Assembly (NCBI GenBank): GCA_017505705.1
Contig: JAFVOS010000004.1
Coordinates: forward strand, 28,763 to 92,762
Origin: Alphaproteobacteria bacterium
Lineage (GTDB): Bacteria; Pseudomonadota; Alphaproteobacteria; Rs-D84
Direction: 5' to 3'
DNA length: 64,000 nucleotides
The notes under the pieces are model-generated. The model was not told the DNA's origin. It did no database searches and worked only from the letters and a program-made list of their open reading frames with translations. Position 1 is the first letter of the stretch. Each line of letters starts with the position of its first letter. The translations under genes were made by a program, and so were the position numbers. Positions 1 through 5,406 of the stretch are shown here, piece after piece.

Positions 1-177
1 ATGATGGGCGAACCAGCCGCAATGCAGACCGAAACAGAATATTTCCAATTCATGCCAACCGTCGAGACATATGAACTGGAAGATGGTGTTTTAACATTAA
101 CATCTGGCGACGGAACCGAAATTATCTTTACCCAGGTCGAAGAAGTTCCAGCACCAGCCGATACAACAGCAGAATAA
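1..177 (+). CDS. C-terminal part of a META-domain (HslJ-like) protein, 5' truncated
   Basis: The reading frame is open from the first base and ends with TAA at 175-177, leaving about 58 residues. The segment YELEDGVLTLTSGDGTEIIF has the alternating pattern that closes META (DUF306/HslJ) domains, in which a final beta strand follows a 'Y.LDGDTLTL....G' motif. META-domain proteins are usually envelope lipoproteins linked to stress or antibiotic tolerance. The acidic tail (EEVPAPADTTAE) lies beyond the domain. The start codon lies outside the window, so signal peptide and total length are unknown. The assignment rests on a short motif only. Confidence 0.5.
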   Translation: MMGEPAAMQTETEYFQFMPTVETYELEDGVLTLTSGDGTEIIFTQVEEVPAPADTTAE

Positions 178-193
178 AATCGGCTATATTTAC

Positions 194-222
194 TTGACAT
201 GGGGTAAAAATACATGTATAAT
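194..222 (+). promoter_or_regulatory. Consensus sigma-70 promoter ahead of tRNA-Glu
   Basis: TTGACA at 194-199 and TATAAT at 217-222 are separated by exactly 17 bp, a full consensus match. Transcription should begin near 229 and run into the tRNA-Glu region. The promoter now sits about 100 bp from the intact tRNA because of a partial duplication (see the repeat at 249-337). Confidence 0.85.
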
Positions 223-248
223 TTGCCAGCGTTCGATATGAACATGGC

Positions 249-337
249 AGTTTTGGCCCCATCGTTCCTGCCTGCGCAGGAATGACAAAGGCCATGGGAT
301 ATACAAGTAGTATATTTCCAAGTTTTGGCCCCATCGT
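249..337 (+). repeat. 17-bp direct repeat of the tRNA-Glu 5' end flanking a REP-like palindrome
   Basis: AGTTTTGGCCCCATCGT occurs at 249-265 and again at 321-337, where it forms the true 5' end of tRNA-Glu. Between the copies lies a GC-rich imperfect palindrome (TTCCTGCCTGCGCAGGAA, 265-282) resembling the small REP-like palindromes dispersed in many proteobacterial genomes. The arrangement looks like insertion of a palindromic element with duplication of its target, placed between the promoter and the tRNA. Confidence 0.7.
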
Positions 338-402
338 CTAGAGGCCTAGGACACCGCCCTTTCAAGGCGAGAACACCGGTTCGAATCCGGTTGGGGCTGC
401 CA
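327..402 (+). tRNA. tRNA-Glu (anticodon TTC)
   Basis: A cloverleaf folds from 327 to 402: acceptor stem GGCCCCA/TGGGGCT, anticodon stem-loop with loop CTTTCAA (anticodon TTC), and T-arm ACCGG-TTCGAAT-CCGGT. The 3' CCA is encoded at 400-402. It is read from the consensus promoter at 194-222 and followed by a terminator at 411-438. A 23-bp copy of its 3' end is found at 565-587. Confidence 0.95.
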
Positions 403-587
403 AAATTACAACCGACCCTTGTGGTCGGTTTTAATTTTGCCTGTTTCCACCGAGATGAGAACCGCAGGTTCGGAGCGTCAGTTGGCGAAAACAAGTATCA
501 ACGAAGTTTGAGCCTTACGTAGCGAAAGGGGCCCATGGAGTGAAAACGAACATGGGAATCAGACAATCCGGTTGGGGCTGCCAAAAT
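384..587 (+). repeat. 23-bp direct repeat of the tRNA-Glu 3' end (384-406 and 565-587)
   Basis: The last 19 bases of tRNA-Glu plus four downstream bases recur exactly at 565-587. The roughly 160 bp between them hold the tRNA terminator and about 125 bp with no convincing gene. A duplicated tRNA 3' end is the usual footprint of tyrosine-recombinase integration, so this may be the scar of an element that was lost by internal deletion. Confidence 0.65.
411..438 (+). terminator. Rho-independent terminator after tRNA-Glu
   Basis: Stem ACCGACC (411-417) pairs with GGTCGGT (423-429) around a 5-base loop, followed by TTTTAATTTT. Confidence 0.85.
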
Positions 588-617
588 AAACAAAACCGCA
601 TTTTTGAGGATTTTTTA

Positions 618-646
618 TTGAAAAAATTTGCGTTTTATGATACAAT
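618..646 (+). promoter_or_regulatory. Sigma-70 promoter of the toxin leader
   Basis: TTGAAA (618-623) and TACAAT (641-646) with a 17-bp spacer. Initiation near 653 would give a leader that meets two terminator hairpins (661-709) before the toxin start codon at 727. Confidence 0.65.
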
Positions 647-660
647 AAGCACATTCAGCG

Positions 661-709
661 GACGACATTTGGTCGTCTTTTTTTATTGCCCGCAATTGCG
701 GGTATTTTT
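661..709 (+). terminator. Two tandem terminator hairpins in the toxin leader
   Basis: Hairpin 1: GACGAC (661-666)/GTCGTC (672-677) followed by seven T. Hairpin 2: palindrome CCCGCAATTGCGGG (689-702) followed by TATTTTTTT. Both lie between the promoter at 618-646 and the toxin ATG at 727, so readthrough or antitermination is needed for expression from that promoter. Confidence 0.7.
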
Positions 710-726
710 TTACCAAAGGATTAAAT

Positions 727-1734
727 ATGTCAATCAAAGAATACACATCTATGCGAAACAAAGATTGGGTTCAGGCCGCAGGCACACTGGCCAATATATA
801 CGCAAAACTAAAAGGACAACAAGGTGCAAACAATGGTCGTGATTCAACCGAACAATGCGATGGAATCGTTCAAGTATCCGGATACACACGTGCCGACGGT
901 ACCGAGGTCGCCCCATACGAGCGTATTTGCCCATATCACTATAACGGGCAAAAACCAGAAAATAAGGACAAAAAAGAAGATAAGAACAAAGAAAAAGATT
1001 TCAGCCTGAGTGGCACAGTATCGGCCAATAACACAACAAATGAAGACGATGTTATAAAACTGAAAAAGAACCTGTATAAAATGAATTACTATAAGCCCAA
1101 TGAACGCAGTGAACCAGATGAAATGTTTCACAAATATGCAAATACAGAACTGATTACAGCGATTAAGGATTTTCAACGTGATAACAATTTACCCATAACC
1201 GGGCGCATATCATCGGGTGATGAAACAGAACGTGTGTTGAATACGAAGTTTGAATCACATGGCGCAAAATTTGAATATCCGGTCAATACAAACAAAAATC
1301 AAGTTGCAGTGTTTGATGGCAAGAAATTTACACTGTACGAAAAAGACAAGCCAATTATGTCGTGGGACGCAGTATCTGGAAACAAAGGCTATCAAACACC
1401 AGAATTTCAATCTATGAAAGACAAAGGAACAATCCCAGAAGGAACATATGTCGCAAGACAACAAAGCTTACAAGGAATAACAATATACGGGTCAACAGTG
1501 GGACTTGTTGGTGTTGGGACTTGGCCTGGCGGTCAGCCATCATGGGGCAAATCAAGAATAGCGTTAGAGGCATCTACAACAACCAATACGTACAGCAGAG
1601 GAGGGTTTTATGTACATGGTGGTTGGACTGCCGGTTCTAATGGTTGTATTGATTTGACAGAAAATTTGGCAGATTTTACACAGTGGCTAAAAAAACATGG
1701 ACAAGATTTGATTGTCAAAGTATCATACAGATGA
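727..1734 (+). CDS. DUF2778 (Tlde1-like) L,D-transpeptidase-fold toxin with peptidoglycan-binding domain
   Basis: The protein has 335 residues. Residues about 47-70 carry a short GYTRADGTEV motif. Residues about 105-165 look like a PG_binding_1 domain (NEDDVIKLKKNLYK ... FQRDNNLPITG). Residues about 185-335 match DUF2778, with the paired motifs YVHGGW and SNGCIDLT that supply the catalytic His and Cys of the L,D-transpeptidase fold. Characterised DUF2778 proteins (Tlde1 of Salmonella) are type VI effectors that cut or edit peptidoglycan tetrapeptides in the periplasm. There is no classical signal peptide, consistent with delivery by a secretion machine. The SD AAAGGA precedes ATG 727. The gene overlaps the next by 4 bp (ATGA), the spacing expected for a coupled toxin-immunity pair. 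Function is inferred from motifs. Confidence 0.75.
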   Translation: MSIKEYTSMRNKDWVQAAGTLANIYAKLKGQQGANNGRDSTEQCDGIVQVSGYTRADGTEVAPYERICPYHYNGQKPENKDKKEDKNKEKDFSLSGTVSANNTTNEDDVIKLKKNLYKMNYYKPNERSEPDEMFHKYANTELITAIKDFQRDNNLPITGRISSGDETERVLNTKFESHGAKFEYPVNTNKNQVAVFDGKKFTLYEKDKPIMSWDAVSGNKGYQTPEFQSMKDKGTIPEGTYVARQQSLQGITIYGSTVGLVGVGTWPGGQPSWGKSRIALEASTTTNTYSRGGFYVHGGWTAGSNGCIDLTENLADFTQWLKKHGQDLIVKVSYR

Positions 1735-2033
1735 TGAGTTTCATAGCAGGCGTTTTATCTTTTAGTATACTATTATTCTTTATGAATGATTTGCGTGGAC
1801 TTTTAAGTGTCAGCAAATGGGATGGCTTGCTATATTTTCTTTGTAATCAAAGCTGTTTAATACTTATCGACCAGATTTGTATAATCTTATTCGGTATAAC
1901 GTTTGTGCTGATTGCTAGTCACACAATCAAACGATATAAATGGAAATTCCTGTTTGTTCCAATATTAGGAATGATTGTGTGGCTTATTTTAACATTGGCA
2001 TACATTCTGGTTATGGATACGTTTTTTATGTGA
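1731..2033 (+). CDS. Small multi-pass membrane protein, candidate immunity protein 1
   Basis: This 100-residue hydrophobic protein starts at ATG 1731, which overlaps the toxin stop codon as ATGA. It has about three membrane segments (near residues 3-20, 40-60 and 75-98) and no recognisable family. Position directly behind a DUF2778 toxin, translational coupling and membrane location are what one expects of an immunity protein protecting the periplasm. Two more small membrane proteins of similar size occupy the same position behind toxin fragments downstream. An upstream in-frame start at 1683 lies deep inside the toxin gene and is unlikely. Function is inference. Confidence 0.6.
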   Translation: MMSFIAGVLSFSILLFFMNDLRGLLSVSKWDGLLYFLCNQSCLILIDQICIILFGITFVLIASHTIKRYKWKFLFVPILGMIVWLILTLAYILVMDTFFM

Positions 2034-2051
2034 CCACAATTGCTATGACAC

Positions 2052-2249
2052 GAGCTTTCTTGGGGCAATTCACGTGTATGGTTGGAACCATCAAATAAAA
2101 CAAATACATACGGTCGTGACAATTTTAGCATACATGGCGGGTGGTGGCCAGGTTCCGCCGGTTGTATTGATTTGACAGGACAAATAAATGCTTTTACATC
2201 TTGGCTAAAAAGTACTGGAAACGACCTGATTGTACATGTAAAATACTAG
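2052..2249 (+). pseudogene. Orphan DUF2778 toxin C-terminus (module 2)
   Basis: Reading from 2052 in frame gives about 65 residues homologous to the last part of the 727-1734 toxin: LSWGNSRVWLE, then SIHGGWWPGSAGCIDLT, ending LIVHVKY. Both the HGG and the GCIDLT catalytic motifs are kept. A stop codon lies just upstream (2046-2048) and there is no start codon or N-terminal region. It looks like a displaced toxin tip left next to its own immunity gene (2265-2618), as seen in polymorphic toxin loci. Confidence 0.75.
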
Positions 2250-2264
2250 TAAAAAGGGTTATGT

Positions 2265-2618
2265 ATGCAAAAATGGAAACGGGTCGCAATTATCCTAAAC
2301 TGTTTAAATGTGTTTTTGTTATTCGTAGGCCTTTACGATTACTATGACTTTTTTATCAAAGAATGTCGTGATGCGTTTCCGTTTAATTATTGTCCATGGG
2401 GCGGTGAATCTATGGGCTGGGCATGGCGCAGTGCAGATGTATATTTAACAAATCTGGTATCTTCTTGTGCCGAGTTGTTATTCTTTATTCCAGTATCATT
2501 GTATTTTTTGTATAAGAAAAACTATAAAGCAGCTTTCTGGATCGCATTAAGCCCGACCATAATATCTTGGACTGATTCTTTGCTTAGCACCCTGCTATAT
2601 CATTATGCAAAATTTTAG
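2265..2618 (+). CDS. Small membrane protein, candidate immunity protein 2
   Basis: The protein has 117 residues with hydrophobic segments near residues 7-27, 60-82 and 88-110 and a central loop containing several Cys, Trp and Gly residues. It follows the orphan toxin C-terminus by 15 bp, with AAAAGGG as ribosome-binding site. It has no clear sequence similarity to the other two small membrane proteins of this array, which is normal for cognate immunity proteins of divergent toxin tips. Function is inferred from position. Confidence 0.55.
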   Translation: MQKWKRVAIILNCLNVFLLFVGLYDYYDFFIKECRDAFPFNYCPWGGESMGWAWRSADVYLTNLVSSCAELLFFIPVSLYFLYKKNYKAAFWIALSPTIISWTDSLLSTLLYHYAKF

Positions 2619-2621
2619 TTG

Positions 2622-2788
2622 TTCAAAAATAAACCCAAACATATGGTCGTGACAATTTTAGTATACATGGTGGTATTGAACCGGGTTCCGCCGGATGTAT
2701 CGATTTAACAAATTATATCGACAACTTTACAAATTGGTTTGAAAATAATGGACTGGATTTGATTTTAAGTGTAAAATACAACCAATGA
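2622..2788 (+). pseudogene. Orphan DUF2778 toxin C-terminus (module 3)
   Basis: From about 2633 the frame reads TQTYGRDNFSIHGG, then EPGSAGCIDLT, ending LILSVKYNQ with TGA at 2786-2788. This is homologous to the other two toxin C-termini, with the HGG and GCIDLT motifs intact. Similarity starts a few bases after the stop of immunity gene 2; an in-frame stop at 2630-2632 suggests a small indel at the edge. No start codon is present. It overlaps the next small membrane gene as ATGA, the same junction as in the intact toxin. Confidence 0.7.
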
Positions 2789-3138
2789 AACACATGAAGT
2801 CTATATTATATGTTTTGGCACTACTGATATTACTGGGCTTATCAGCTCTTGCAATGCTGGTGCCAATCTCTGAACTTCACTATATTTCTGTTATGGCACC
2901 ATACCCATATATACTAGATGGTGAATGTTGTAAATATATCGAATTTATGGGCTTAGAAATACGCACCATATATTATGTGGCCTTGTTGGTAATATATACA
3001 ATTGCACAATTGGTATTTGTGTGTTTTGGGATATATAAAGCCTTCATGAAAAAGTACTTTGTTGCACTGGCATATCTGTTTGTCCCTGTTGCGATGGAAA
3101 TATTTATGAGTTTGCTGCACTTACTGATATATAGCTAA
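2785..3138 (+). CDS. Small membrane protein, candidate immunity protein 3
   Basis: This 117-residue protein has hydrophobic segments at about residues 6-27, 62-85 and 90-112 and a loop with a Cys pair (GECCKY). Its ATG at 2785 overlaps the TGA of the third toxin fragment (ATGA), repeating the toxin-immunity junction at 1731-1734. No known family was recognised. It is read as the immunity protein belonging to the third toxin tip. It ends the array; no gene follows on this strand until 3730. Confidence 0.55.
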   Translation: MKHMKSILYVLALLILLGLSALAMLVPISELHYISVMAPYPYILDGECCKYIEFMGLEIRTIYYVALLVIYTIAQLVFVCFGIYKAFMKKYFVALAYLFVPVAMEIFMSLLHLLIYS

Positions 3139-3148
3139 GCAAGACTTA

Positions 3149-3247
3149 TCATTTGTTATTTTCAATTCTTCTTATGCTGCTTGGCTTTATCTGGGTGATA
3201 ATATAATCATTCAATGGGCGTTCTTCTAGAAGATTAAATACAGGCAT
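3149..3247 (-). CDS. Possible small ORF or 5' gene remnant (32 aa)
   Basis: The minus strand reads ATG at 3247 to TGA at 3149-3151 (begins MPVFNLLEERPLND). It has a strong SD (GGAGG, 7 bases before ATG) and a TATAAT about 15 bp further upstream. The good translation signals but short length suggest the 5' end of a gene truncated when the toxin array was inserted. No function can be given. Confidence 0.3.
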   Translation of the reverse strand: MPVFNLLEERPLNDYIITQIKPSSIRRIENNK

Positions 3248-3249
3248 TT

Positions 3250-3500
3250 TATTTCCTCCATTCTGGCGTATTATATCATAAATTTCTCAAATATTATAAA
3301 TATTCTTAACATAAAATGGCAAAGCAGATAATAAAAAATCAATATCAATTGCCTTTGTACAATATATTTTTTCATAATTGACACCTGTTAGGCATAGCAA
3401 CCTAATACATATAGATGACTAGAAATGCGCATTTTTTATATACATTTTCCCGACACCGAAATCGTGCATTTGTAAAAAAACGATTTTCGCCCCCCGAAAC
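3250..3500. other. AT-rich intergenic stretch without a recognisable gene
   Basis: About 250 bp between the small minus-strand ORF and the conserved RNA element. Apart from the TATAAT serving the minus-strand ORF, no ORF, tRNA or clear repeat is visible. Conservation with the second copy at the right end of the window starts at 3500. Confidence 0.5.
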
Positions 3501-3507
3501 ACCGCCC

Positions 3508-3535
3508 TTGATTTTTGTGGGAAATGGTGTAGAAT
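3508..3535 (+). promoter_or_regulatory. Promoter of structured RNA, copy 1
   Basis: TTGATT (3508-3513), 16-bp spacer, TAGAAT (3530-3535). Identical in copy 2 (63652-63679). Predicted start near 3543. Confidence 0.6.
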
Positions 3536-3540
3536 ATGTG

Positions 3541-3721
3541 TGTGCAAGTAATTGCACAAGACATTAAAAGTGAGAACGGGTTTGATCACCCACATACCAC
3601 AACTTCTAATGTCCCGACCCTTGGTCGGGATGCCGTTGTTATAAGACTTGTCAAAGGCAACGGGGTTCTGTATGTGAACTGATCAACTCCCGACCACTCT
3701 TGTTTGAGTGGTCTTTTGTTT
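3541..3721 (+). ncRNA. Structured RNA or attenuator leader, copy 1
   Basis: Visible elements: 5' hairpin TGTGCAA-GTAA-TTGCACA (3541-3558); long closing stem CGGG (3577-3580)/CCCG (3689-3692), TTGATCA (3582-3588)/TGATCAA (3680-3686), CACATA (3591-3596)/TATGTG (3671-3676); inner hairpins CCCGACC-CTT-GGTCGGG (3613-3629) and CCGTTG (3633-3638)/CAACGG (3658-3663); then a terminator, ACCACTC (3693-3699)/GAGTGGT (3706-3712) with a T tract. In copy 2 the closing stem differs by paired changes that keep pairing. It could be a free small RNA or a leader controlling the PLD gene, whose ATG is at 3730. No known Rfam family was recognised by eye. Confidence 0.7.
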
Positions 3722-3729
3722 GGGGTTGC

Positions 3730-4254
3730 ATGTTTGTCAGACAATGGACTTTTGTTATTGGGATTGCGTTTGCCATTGGGGTTGGCGTTGGGGCGCAATT
3801 GCCCACACAACATGCAACTATACCGCAAAACATGGTGGTTTATTTCACCCCCGGCACCGAATGCGAAGACCGCATAATTGCCGAGCTGGGTCGGGCCGAT
3901 AAAATCGACATTGCCGTCTATTCCATAACCAATCCTAAAATTGCCGATGCCATTATTGCCGCCCACCGTCGGGGCGCCCATGTCCGCATCGTCACAGACC
4001 GAGTTATGGCCGGACATAAATCATCCATGATTGATGAATTGGCGGCCACTGGCATAGCCGTCCGCACCAACCGCCGGCACAAGATTGAACATAATAAATT
4101 TGCAGTCTTTGATAATCGGCGCATGGTGACGGGTTCCTATAACTGGACCACCGCCGCCACAAAATACAACAGTGAAAACTGCATCTTTCTGACCCACCCA
4201 GCGCAAGAATACACCAAACGGTTTGAGTATTTATGGAATGCATATAAAAAATAA
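3730..4254 (+). CDS. Secreted PLD-type nuclease/phospholipase
   Basis: A 174-residue protein. Residues 1-25 form a signal peptide or membrane anchor. The mature part is a single phospholipase D domain: the C-terminal HKD motif reads EHNKFAVFD, followed by GSYNWT about nine residues on, matching the H-x-K...D...GS pattern of Nuc/BfiI-type enzymes that act as dimers. Family members cleave phosphodiester bonds in DNA or phospholipids. ATG 3730 is chosen (SD TTTGGGG); a TTG at 3700 lies inside the terminator. Only 8 bases separate the leader terminator from the start codon. A paralogous start with nearly the same first 28 residues occurs at 63882. Substrate is not predictable. Confidence 0.75.
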   Translation: MFVRQWTFVIGIAFAIGVGVGAQLPTQHATIPQNMVVYFTPGTECEDRIIAELGRADKIDIAVYSITNPKIADAIIAAHRRGAHVRIVTDRVMAGHKSSMIDELAATGIAVRTNRRHKIEHNKFAVFDNRRMVTGSYNWTTAATKYNSENCIFLTHPAQEYTKRFEYLWNAYKK

Positions 4255-4285
4255 CCCGCCCACACAGGGCGGCGGAACAGACAAA

Positions 4286-4336
4286 CAAAAAAACCCGCTG
4301 AAATCAGCAGGTTATCGTGGTGGAGACACAGGGACT
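4286..4336 (-). other. Remnant of a duplicated tRNA-Lys 3' end plus terminator
   Basis: GGTGGAGACACAGGGACT at 4319-4336 differs by one base from the 3' end of tRNA-Lys at 4508-4525. Directly 5' of it, at 4286-4311, lies a minus-strand terminator (CCGCTGA/TCAGCAGG with a T tract on that strand), as there is after the real tRNA. The sequence from 4337 to 4440 no longer folds as a tRNA. It looks like the remnant of a tandem tRNA-Lys copy or an old attachment site. Confidence 0.5.
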
Positions 4337-4472
4337 CCCTCGCACGGTGCAAAGCACCGGCTGCGGGGCATTCCTGACAAATCGCCTGCGCTGCGCTTGG
4401 CTCTTTTACTCATTGTCGACCCTACGCCATTAGCATGGCTTTTACGGGTTCTTCGTCCCGTGTCCGCAGAAA

Positions 4473-4500
4473 TAAAAAAACCACCCTGCGGTGGTTTTCT
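4473..4500 (-). terminator. Terminator of tRNA-Lys
   Basis: ACCACC (4480-4485) pairs with GGTGGT (4490-4495) around CTGC; the T tract on the minus strand is the complement of 4474-4480. Confidence 0.8.
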
Positions 4501-4506
4501 TATTTC

Positions 4507-4582
4507 TGGTGGGGACACAGGGACTCGAACCCTGGACCCAATGATTAAAAGTCATTTGCTCTACCAACTGAGCTATGTCCCC
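4507..4582 (-). tRNA. tRNA-Lys (anticodon TTT)
   Basis: The minus strand folds as a standard cloverleaf: acceptor GGGGACA/TGTCCCC, D-arm AGCTCAGTTGGTAGAGC, anticodon loop CTTTTAA (TTT), T-arm CAGGG-TTCGAGT-CCCTG, with encoded CCA at 4507-4509. Confidence 0.95.
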
Positions 4583-4685
4583 AAAACCGGACCTGGAAAG
4601 GGAGAACGCAAGGTTCTGTTTCCAAGGTACGGGGGCAATTTTGACATATAAAAAAACAAATTGCAAGAAAAAATCACAAAAATTC

Positions 4686-5360
4686 TTATTTTTTATTTTC
4701 TGAGACAATTTCTGGTGCATTTATATGCTGTGCCAGGTTTAGGGCCGCAACACTGTCCGCATCCAACCAATCCAGAATTCGTACCATTATGTTTTCTATA
4801 TATTTCGCAGAAACATGACGGCTTTTATGAAATTTGCTTTCTGTTATCAGGTGCGCCATATCACGTGCCATAGATGACAATATCTGGGATTGTTCTGGGG
4901 ACAAAATATTTGTTTGACTGTTACGAAACAGCAATGTGTCCAGGTCATTGTGACATGAATGTAACCGCTCTAAAACCCGAGAAGTAATGTTCAACCTGCG
5001 AGAAATTTCCGAAACACGCCACGACAACATTCTGTTTAAACTGTCTGTCGTCAATTTAGAACGAACATTCATGGCGTCACGCAACATAAATATTGTATTT
5101 ACCAGCACTGTATTTAATTTATCTGTCATGCTGTGGGCAACTGATTTCTTCATCTGGCTGGCGACACGTGAATTGGTATAATCGTACAGCAAAAACACCA
5201 ATGGTATCGACAGCAGTGACGCAGATACGTTTATTACTAAATCCCTGATATTTGCATTGGGCGCATTATCAATGGCACCAGTATACAAAATAATACCACC
5301 AGCAATTGACATCAGATACGGCAAAGACTTTAAAAAAATTGTGCGGACATGAATCTTCAT
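4686..5360 (-). CDS. Membrane protein of unknown function
   Basis: A 224-residue protein with two N-terminal membrane helices (about residues 10-28 and 42-62) and a helical, probably cytoplasmic tail of about 160 residues rich in Leu, Arg and Ser. No catalytic motif is apparent. It lies downstream of two MFS genes on the same strand, 47 bp after the first, and could be co-transcribed with them. The tRNA-Lys follows on the same strand about 100 bp further on. No family was recognised. Confidence 0.65.
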   Translation of the reverse strand: MKIHVRTIFLKSLPYLMSIAGGIILYTGAIDNAPNANIRDLVINVSASLLSIPLVFLLYDYTNSRVASQMKKSVAHSMTDKLNTVLVNTIFMLRDAMNVRSKLTTDSLNRMLSWRVSEISRRLNITSRVLERLHSCHNDLDTLLFRNSQTNILSPEQSQILSSMARDMAHLITESKFHKSRHVSAKYIENIMVRILDWLDADSVAALNLAQHINAPEIVSENKK

Positions 5361-5406
5361 ACCCGCATTTTATACTGTTTTCTTAACAATATACACAGGA
5401 ACAATA

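Larger units (their letters stand above)
3500..3808 (+). repeat. Long direct repeat, copy 1 (promoter + structured RNA + signal segment of secreted protein)
   Basis: Positions 3500-3808 align along their length with 63646-63960. Shared are the promoter, the 5' hairpin, the terminator and the first 28 or so codons of the following gene. Differences concentrate in paired bases of the RNA stems and mostly compensate each other. Downstream of this unit the two genes diverge completely. Confidence 0.85.

Noticed and set aside
439..564. Open frames between the tRNA-Glu terminator and the duplicated tRNA end
   Set aside because: Short frames overlap the tRNA or lack a ribosome-binding site; the amino acid composition looks random.
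3586..4017. Minus-strand frame of 143 codons over the PLD gene
   Set aside because: It overlaps the structured RNA and the PLD signal segment, both of which have clear plus-strand signals; a similar shadow appears at the second copy because the DNA is duplicated.
4337..4470. Region between the tRNA-Lys remnant and tRNA-Lys as a tmRNA or structured RNA
   Set aside because: Contains a hairpin (CGGTGC/GCACCG) and a tRNA-like 3' end, but no tag reading frame or tRNA-like fold could be built.
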